Positions 58,501 through 64,000 of a stretch of 64,000 nt of DNA are shown piece after piece. A program made the position numbers and the translations under genes. Source of the DNA: Perognathus longimembris pacificus (lineage: Eukaryota; Chordata; Mammalia; Rodentia; Heteromyidae). The first letter of the stretch is position 1; each line of letters begins with the position of its first letter. The DNA lies in NCBI RefSeq assembly GCF_023159225.1, contig NC_063163.1, positions 105,431,885 through 105,495,884 on the forward strand. Reading direction: 5' to 3'. The notes under the pieces were generated by a model. The model was not told where the DNA came from. It saw only the letters and a list, made by a program, of their open reading frames with translations, and searched no databases.

Positions 58501-59184
58501 GGATGGATCAAAGAGTTCATAACCAGCTCAGAAAGTCCAACTTTGAGCTCTCATTTCTCACACATTCAGCCTAAGGTTTCTTCTTTGCTGCATCTGCTTG
58601 TGTGTGTTTGTGTATGTGTTTCCAGCTTGATTCGGGGCTAATATTTCTTCCAGCAAACATGTGATTTTAATGAAATTTGCTGAGTTTCAAACAGCCACAC
58701 GTGTATGAAAGCTGCCCAAGTTGGATATTTGTGGAATGCTGATTTTCCATACATATCAACATTTGGTAATTATCATCAGAACTATTCATGCAAGTTTAAA
58801 AGTGGAAATAAAATTAAGAGAGATTCAACAAGGGCCTTGGATGACCTTATGGGGTAATCCTTCAAGGTAACAATCTTCCCAATGTATATGTAACAATCAT
58901 ATCCATTGTGGCCAAGCATTCTTAGCTCAGCTTCTCTTAGAAATCATTACAGACCCATCTACCATTTCCCTTTAAAACTCCACCTATGAGGTGGAGTTCA
59001 GTCACTTCAGAAACTAAAGAACTACAAGCAAATTGTAAAAAGCATGAATCTCAATTAACTCAAATTTATGAGTTTTTTTGTCTTAGTTTTATACATTGCT
59101 CAAGGCCTGCTTGTTCTATTTTTTTAAATTTTCAAATGCCTACCAGATGGATTTTAAGTAATAACACCAGTGGTATGGTACATA
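55589..59184. other. Unannotated, largely repeat-free stretch
   Basis: About 3.6 kb in which I recognise no transposable element, the longest such run in the window. 55770-56285 is less AT-rich, with CpGs and C-rich blocks ('ttccccccaccccctctccc'). 57430-57790 contains overlapping ORFs on both strands with no splice context. It could contain conserved regulatory DNA, but the sequence alone does not show it. Confidence 0.4.
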
Positions 59185-59478
59185 GTTATGGACCACTGTG
59201 TAACAAATTATTCCAGAACTTCTCTGATGAAAACAATAAGCACTTTTTTCCCCTGTGGGTCAGTGGTCAGGAGGGCCTTAGCTGCATGGTAACAGCAAAG
59301 ATATTGTCAAAAGGCTGTGATCAACATGTTGGCTCGGGTGGTTGTCCTCTTGAGGATCAACTCAGGAAGGATTCACATCCAACATGGTCGCTGTACTATA
59401 GGCAGTTTTTCTCTCCATGCCATGCAGGCCTGTCCACAGGGCTGTCTCAAGACAGGGAAGTTGACTTTTCCCAATATA

Positions 59479-59550
<72 letters not shown>

Positions 59551-59695
59551 CTAGGTGGAAATCATAGTCTTCATGTAACAAAAAAGTGACATCCTACCAC
59601 TGTCATAGTCTAGTCATAGTCACTAAAAGCAAGTCAGTAAGTCTCCTAACACCCAGGTTAGATAAGAGAACATGGAAGTATGAAGAGCAGAAGGA
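59185..59695 (+). repeat. MLT1 LTR (ERVL-MaLR)
   Basis: 'ccactgtgtaacaaattatt', 'tgtgggtcagtggtcagg', 'ccttagctgcatggtaac', 'ggcctgtccacagggctgtc' and 'tcactaaaagcaagtcagta' appear in MLT1 order. A GT/GA microsatellite at 59481-59550 sits where the consensus has a short GA run. The 193-codon ORF across it is a coincidence. Confidence 0.75.
59481..59550. repeat. (GT)n(GA)n microsatellite within MLT1
   Basis: About 21 GT units followed by about 14 GA units. Confidence 0.95.
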
Positions 59696-59855
59696 AAGGG
59701 ACAAGCTTACAGACTGACTCCTATCCTTGATGAGTCATAAGAGCCTCATGTTATAAGTGGGAAACTAACAGATTTTTTTTTTTTTTTTTTTTTTTTTTAG
59801 TAATAATAGCTATCATTTATTGGGAGTTTTTTTTTTTTTTTTATTTTTTTTTTTT

Positions 59856-60072
59856 ATTATCAATTGAACATAAATTTTTTTTTTTTTACAAGGTGCTGTG
59901 CAAAGAGGGTGCAGTTACATAGTAGGGCATTGTGTACATTTCTTGTGATATCTTACAACCTGTTTTCCCATCCCTTGTCTAGGTCAGGTAGACCCATATG
60001 CAGTATACAATGTATCAAGCACATATACAGTGTTCACAGACTTGGTCTCTACTGTCTCTCCATCTCCCTTTG
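59856..60072 (-). other. L1 3' UTR
   Basis: On the minus strand 'ctatgtaactgcaccctctt' and 'tgcacagcaccttgtaaaaa' match the truncated L1 tails at 12840, 24520, 31262 and 43763, showing they belong to related lineages. It ends in a TAATAAAA-type signal. Confidence 0.85.
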
Positions 60073-63000
60073 TTAACAGTCATATATCAGGGAGATCATG
60101 CCCCTTTGTTTTCTGTGTTCTAGGCTTGTCTCACTCAACATTATTTGTTCGAGTTCTGACCATTTCCCTGCAAATAACAATATTTCACCATTCCTAATCG
60201 CTATGTAGTATTCCATTGTGTATAAGTACCATATTTTTTGGATCCATTCATCTGTGGAGGGGCATCTGGGTTGTTTCCAAATTTTGGCTATTGTGAATTG
60301 TGCTGCGATAAACATGGAAGTACAAATGTTCTTTTGATATCTTGGGTTTTGCTGTTTAGGATAGATGCCTAGGAGTGGTATGGCTGGGTCATAGGGTAGG
60401 TCTATATTGAGCTTTTTGAGAAACCTCCATACTGTTCTCCAAAGTGGCTGTACTAATTTGCACTCCCACCAACAATGGAGAAGGGTTCCTCTTTCCCCAC
60501 AGCCCCTCCAGCATTTGTTGTTTCCTGAGTTCAGAGTATAGGCCATTCTAACTGGGGTGAGGTGGTATCTCAGGGTTGTTTTTATTTGCATTTCCTTTAC
60601 TAGCAGGGATGTTGAGCATTTCCTCATGTGTTTCTTTGCCATTTTTATATCTTCTCTTGTGAAGTCTCTCTTTAGCTCTTTTGCCCATTTCCTAATAGGT
60701 TTATTGGGCTTGGAGGGGCTTAGTTTTTTGAGTTCTCTGTAGATGACAGATATCAGGCCTTTGTCTGTTGCTGTGCTGGTAAATATCCTTTCCCATATCG
60801 TTGGCTGTCTTTCTATTTTGGTGGCTATGACCTTAGCTGTGCAGAAACTTTTTAATTTGTAGTAGTCCCATTTGTTGAGTCTTTCCCCTATTTGTTGTGC
60901 GCCTGGGACTCTATTCAGGAAGTTCCTTCCTGTGCCTATAAGTTCTAGTGTCTTTCCTACTCTGTCCTTCAGTAGTTTCAAGGATTCAGGTCTGATGTTG
61001 AGGTCCTTGATCCATTTTGAGTTGATCTTGGTGCATGGTGATAGGCTTGGGTCTACTTTGAGTTTTCTGCATATGGCTGCCCAGTTCTCCCAGCACCAGT
61101 AGTTGAAGAGGCTATGTTTATTCCATTGTATGTCTTTAGCTCCTTTGTCGAATATCAGTTGGCTGTAAGAGTGCGGTTTTATTTCTGGGTCTTCAATTCT
61201 AATCCACTGGTCTTCCGATCTGTTTTTATACCAATACCATGCTGTTTTTGTTATGATGGCCTTGTAGTAGAGCTTGAAGTCTGGTATGGTGATACCTCCT
61301 GCACTATGTTTTTTGCCTAGAATTGCTTTGGCTATTCTAGGTTTTTTGCTGTTCCATATGAACTTATGGATTGGTTTCTCTATTTCAGTGAAGAATGTGG
61401 CTGGGATTTTGATAGGTATTGCATTGAATTTGTATAACAATTTGGGCAGTATGGCCATTTTCACTATATTGATTCTGCCTACCCATGAGCATGGGAGGTC
61501 TTTCCATCTCCTTGTGTCTTCTTTGATTTCCCTTATTAGATTTTTGTAGTTTTCATTGAATAGGTCCGTCACGTCCTTGGTTAAGTTGATCCCTAGGTAC
61601 TTTATTCTTTTTTTGGCTACTGTAAATGGAATCGTTTCCATAATTTCCTTTTCTGTTTGTCTATTGCTGGTGTACAGAAAAGCTGCTGACTTTTGTGGAT
61701 TGATTTTGTATCCTGCTACTTTGCCAAATTGGTTTATTAGATGTAGGAGTTTGGGTACTGAGTTTTTTGGGTCCTTGAGATATAAGATCATGTCGTCTGC
61801 GAATAGGGATAACTTGATTTCTTCCTTGCCGATGTGGATCCCTTTGATGTCCTCCTCTTGCCTTATTGCTATGGCTAGGGATTCCAGTACTATGTTGAAC
61901 AGAAGTGGGGAGAGTGGGCATCCTTGTCTTGTTCCTGTGTTTAGGGGGAATGATTTAAGTTTCTCTCCATTTAATATGATATTAGCAGTTGGTCTGTTGT
62001 ATATGGCTTTTATTGTTTTGAGGAATGTTCCATCTATTCCTGTTCTCTCCAAAGCTTTTAATAGGTATGGATGTTGTATTTTGTCAAAGGCTTTTTGGGC
62101 ATCGACTGAGATAACAATGTGATTCTTGATTTTAGTTCTGTTTATGTGGTGAATTACATTGATTGATTTACGGATGTTGAACCATCCTTGTGACTGAGGG
62201 ATGAAGCCTACTTGGTCATGATGTATGATATTCTTGATCACTTTCTGGATCCTGTTAGCTAATATTTTATTGAGGAGCTTTGCATCTGTGTTCATTAGTG
62301 ATATTGGTCTGTAGTTCTCTTTTTTTGTTGGATCTTTGCCTGGTTTGGGGATGAGTATGATATTAGCTTCGTAGAATGAGTTCGGGATTTTTCCCTCCGT
62401 TTCTATTTCGCGGAAGAGTTTGAGGAGTATTGGAATTAGCTCCTCACTAAAGGTTTTGTAGAATTCATTGGTGAATCCATCTGGGCCTGGGCTTTTCTTA
62501 GTAGGGAGGTTCTTGATTACCTCCTGTATCTCACCGTAAGTTATTGGTTTATTTAGTTGATTTATTTCTTCTTGGTTCAGTTTGGGCAGTTTGTACTTCT
62601 CTAAGAATTGATCCATTTCTGTAAAATTATTGTTTTTTGTTGAGTAGAGGTTTTGGAAATAGCTCCTTATGATTGTTTGAATATCGTGTGTATTTGTTGT
62701 AATTTTTCCTGTGGAGTCCCTGATTTTACGTATATGAGTCTCTTCTCTTCTTTTTTTTGTGAGTCTTGCAAGGGGTCTGTCAATTTTGTTTATTTTCTCA
62801 AAGAACCAGCTTTTAGTCTTATTTATTTGTTGAATGGTCTTTCTATTTTCAATCAGATTTATCTCTTCTTTAATCTTTGTAATCTCTCCCCTCCTAGTCG
62901 TTTTAGATTCTGTCATTTCTTGTTTCTCCAGTTGTTTTAGTTTCATCGTGAGGGTATTCACCTGCTCTGCTTCCATTCTTTTAATGTGGGTACTGAGTGC

Positions 63001-63900
63001 AATGATCTTGCCCCTCAGTACTGCCTTAGCTGTGTCCCATAGGTTTCTTTGTGATGTGTTTTCTTTGTCATTGTGGCTTATGAATTCGTTGATTTCATCT
63101 TTAATTTGATCTGTGGCCCAAGTGTTGGATAGCAGCGTGGGGTTTAGCCTCCAAGAGTGTGTATAGGCTCTGTGGTATCCTTTGTTGTTGAGGGTTACCT
63201 TTAATCCACTGTGATCAGATATAATACATGGGATGATGTCAATTCTTTTGTATTTGCTGAGGTTCTTTGTGTGGGCTATGACGTGGTCTATTTTGGAATA
63301 TGATCCATGGGCTGCTGAAAAGAAGGTGTATTGGGTCTCTGTAGGGTGGAAGGTTCTATATAGGTCTGTTAGATCCATTTGGGCAATGGTGTTATTTAGG
63401 TCCTCAGCTCCCTTACTAATCCTCTGGGTGTTGGATCTGTCTCTTGGAGAGAGAGGAGTATTAAAGTCACCCACTATGATTGTGTTTGCATCTATCTTGC
63501 TCTGTAATTCTGTGAGAATTTGCTTGACATATGTCGGGCCTCTTTTGTTCGGTGAGTATACATTTATCACCGTGATGTCTTGATTCTGGATTTTTCCTTG
63601 TATCAATATGTAGTGTCCTTCTTTGTCTTTTTGAGTGGACTTTAAAGAGAAATCCAGCTTGTCTGAGATCAGGATGGCTACACCTGCCGTTTTGGTGGGT
63701 GCATTTGCTTGGTAGATCTTGCTCCATCCTTTCATTCGAAGCCTGTTTTTGTCCCTTGCTGTAAGGTGGGTCTCTTGTAGACAACAGATGTCAACTTTTT
63801 GCTTGCGGATCCATTCTGCCAGTCTGCTCCTCTTGATCGGGGAGTTTAAGCCATTTATATTTAAAGAGATCAAGGATAAGGGTGTTTTTTCTCCTTCCAT
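60073..63900 (-). CDS. LINE-1 ORF2 protein: endonuclease and reverse transcriptase
   Basis: A 1275-residue ORF2p, the same length as the human protein, with no stop or frameshift. It nicks target DNA at T/A-rich sites and primes reverse transcription of its own RNA, and sometimes of SINE or cellular RNA, on the nicked end. An N-terminal APE-type endonuclease (about 1-240) keeps all expected catalytic residues: N14, E43 (QETH), D145 and N147 (GDFN), D205 (KIDH) and H230 (SDH). The reverse transcriptase domain (about 450-775) has the conserved D600 and the FADD motif with D702 and D703, plus a Z-like region before it with SPGPDG near 470-475. The C-terminus carries the CWRGCG ... HCWWEC cysteine segment. 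The start at 63900 gives the usual distance to N14; the frame is open upstream to a TAG at 63982-63984, so a few codons more are possible. Translation probably follows termination of ORF1 upstream. Catalytically it looks competent. Confidence 0.97.
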   Translation of the reverse strand: MEGEKTPLSLISLNINGLNSPIKRSRLAEWIRKQKVDICCLQETHLTARDKNRLRMKGWSKIYQANAPTKTAGVAILISDKLDFSLKSTQKDKEGHYILIQGKIQNQDITVINVYSPNKRGPTYVKQILTELQSKIDANTIIVGDFNTPLSPRDRSNTQRISKGAEDLNNTIAQMDLTDLYRTFHPTETQYTFFSAAHGSYSKIDHVIAHTKNLSKYKRIDIIPCIISDHSGLKVTLNNKGYHRAYTHSWRLNPTLLSNTWATDQIKDEINEFISHNDKENTSQRNLWDTAKAVLRGKIIALSTHIKRMEAEQVNTLTMKLKQLEKQEMTESKTTRRGEITKIKEEINLIENRKTIQQINKTKSWFFEKINKIDRPLARLTKKRREETHIRKIRDSTGKITTNTHDIQTIIRSYFQNLYSTKNNNFTEMDQFLEKYKLPKLNQEEINQLNKPITYGEIQEVIKNLPTKKSPGPDGFTNEFYKTFSEELIPILLKLFREIETEGKIPNSFYEANIILIPKPGKDPTKKENYRPISLMNTDAKLLNKILANRIQKVIKNIIHHDQVGFIPQSQGWFNIRKSINVIHHINRTKIKNHIVISVDAQKAFDKIQHPYLLKALERTGIDGTFLKTIKAIYNRPTANIILNGEKLKSFPLNTGTRQGCPLSPLLFNIVLESLAIAIRQEEDIKGIHIGKEEIKLSLFADDMILYLKDPKNSVPKLLHLINQFGKVAGYKINPQKSAAFLYTSNRQTEKEIMETIPFTVAKKRIKYLGINLTKDVTDLFNENYKNLIREIKEDTRRWKDLPCSWVGRINIVKMAILPKLLYKFNAIPIKIPATFFTEIEKPIHKFIWNSKKPRIAKAILGKKHSAGGITIPDFKLYYKAIITKTAWYWYKNRSEDQWIRIEDPEIKPHSYSQLIFDKGAKDIQWNKHSLFNYWCWENWAAICRKLKVDPSLSPCTKINSKWIKDLNIRPESLKLLKDRVGKTLELIGTGRNFLNRVPGAQQIGERLNKWDYYKLKSFCTAKVIATKIERQPTIWERIFTSTATDKGLISVIYRELKKLSPSKPNKPIRKWAKELKRDFTREDIKMAKKHMRKCSTSLLVKEMQIKTTLRYHLTPVRMAYTLNSGNNKCWRGCGERGTLLHCWWECKLVQPLWRTVWRFLKKLNIDLPYDPAIPLLGIYPKQQNPRYQKNICTSMFIAAQFTIAKIWKQPRCPSTDEWIQKIWYLYTMEYYIAIRNGEILLFAGKWSELEQIMLSETSLEHRKQRGMISLIYDC

Positions 63901-63950
63901 TTTCTTGTTGGGCTGTTTTTTCCTGTTGTTTTTTTTTTTTCTTCTTGTCT
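63901..63950 (-). other. ORF1-ORF2 spacer
   Basis: Fifty A-rich bases on the coding strand, including an A11-type run, between the ORF1 stop and the ORF2 start. Length is comparable to spacers in other mammalian L1s. Confidence 0.75.
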
Positions 63951-64000
63951 TTAGTGAGCTTGTGTTTCTGCTGGACTTTGGCTATTGAAGTTTCTTTCTG
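63951..64000 (-). CDS. LINE-1 ORF1 protein, last codons only
   Basis: One minus-strand frame reads into the window and ends at TAA (63951-63953) with the residues [15 protein letters not shown]. That short hydrophilic end resembles ORF1p C-termini in position and character. ORF1p is the trimeric RNA-binding chaperone of the L1 particle; its coiled coil, RRM and C-terminal domain would lie outside the window. The frame choice is inferred: the ORF2 frame stops earlier (TAG at 63982-63984) and the third frame stays open. Confidence 0.6.
   Translation of the reverse strand, partial: ERNFNSQSPAETQAH

Larger units (their letters stand above)
59773..64000 (-). mobile_element. Young LINE-1, 3' portion; continues past window end
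   Basis: Read on the minus strand: end of ORF1, short A-rich spacer, intact ORF2, about 0.2 kb of 3' UTR (59856-60072), a poly(A) tract (59855-59827), a 26-bp unique segment, and a second pure poly(A) tract of 26 (59798-59773). The uninterrupted ORF2 and long tails indicate a recent insertion. ORF1 and the 5' UTR promoter would lie beyond position 64000, so full length cannot be shown here, nor can the target-site duplication. Confidence 0.93.

Noticed and set aside
58986..59567. 193-codon ORF
   Set aside because: It runs through an MLT1 LTR and a GT/GA microsatellite (poly-CV and poly-ER tail); not a gene.
61556..62122. 188-codon plus-strand ORF and several other plus-strand ORFs over 60.5-63.9 kb
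   Set aside because: They are antisense shadows of L1 ORF2; the minus-strand frame is the recognisable protein.

Overview
This window is nuclear DNA of a mammal, and almost certainly of a rodent. The repeats point to the superfamily Geomyoidea (kangaroo rats, pocket mice, pocket gophers). At least eight copies of a dimeric tRNA-type SINE are present, with an ID-like left monomer and a distinctive right monomer. That structure matches IDL-Geo, which as I remember it is restricted to that superfamily. Ancient mammalian repeats (MIR, L2, MLT1, MER2/Tigger-like, old L1M) fill much of the background. I see no bacterial-style genes, operons, tRNA or rRNA genes, CRISPR arrays or recognisable host exons. 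The window reads as intergenic or deep intronic sequence.

Layout. 1-14 kb: mostly unique sequence with one young IDL-Geo (497-713), MIR and L2 fragments, an old L1M tail and several 7SL-headed chimeric SINEs. 14-28 kb: dense SINEs and GT/CA microsatellites, a 77-codon ORF behind a good splice-acceptor-like sequence (15294-15527), two 98%-identical 147-bp direct repeats 2.3 kb apart (20124 and 22428), and an L1M fragment broken by a younger L1 tail. 28.5-30.9 kb: a complete retrovirus-like transcript, R-U5-PBS ... U3-R-poly(A), inside a perfect 13-bp target-site duplication. It appears to be a non-coding ERV RNA copied into the genome by L1 machinery. 31-49 kb: ancient DNA-transposon, L2 and MIR remnants, several young IDL-Geo copies with perfect duplications, a 54-bp L1 insertion, and a small polyadenylated retrocopy of unknown origin (46283-46457). 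49-59 kb: SINEs, a long homopurine tract, an MLT1 LTR and a largely repeat-free stretch at 55.6-59.2 kb. 59.8-64 kb: the 3' two-thirds of an apparently full-length, young LINE-1 on the minus strand, with an uninterrupted 1275-codon ORF2, the last codons of ORF1, and a tail structure suggesting a 3' transduction.

How the parts relate. The L1 encodes the endonuclease/reverse transcriptase class that normally mobilises poly(A)-tailed RNAs in trans. The IDL-Geo copies, the 46.3-kb retrocopy and the ERV retrocopy all carry its signature (poly(A) tail plus 13-16 bp duplications). Everything here is read by eye; repeat family names come from recognition, not from a database search.
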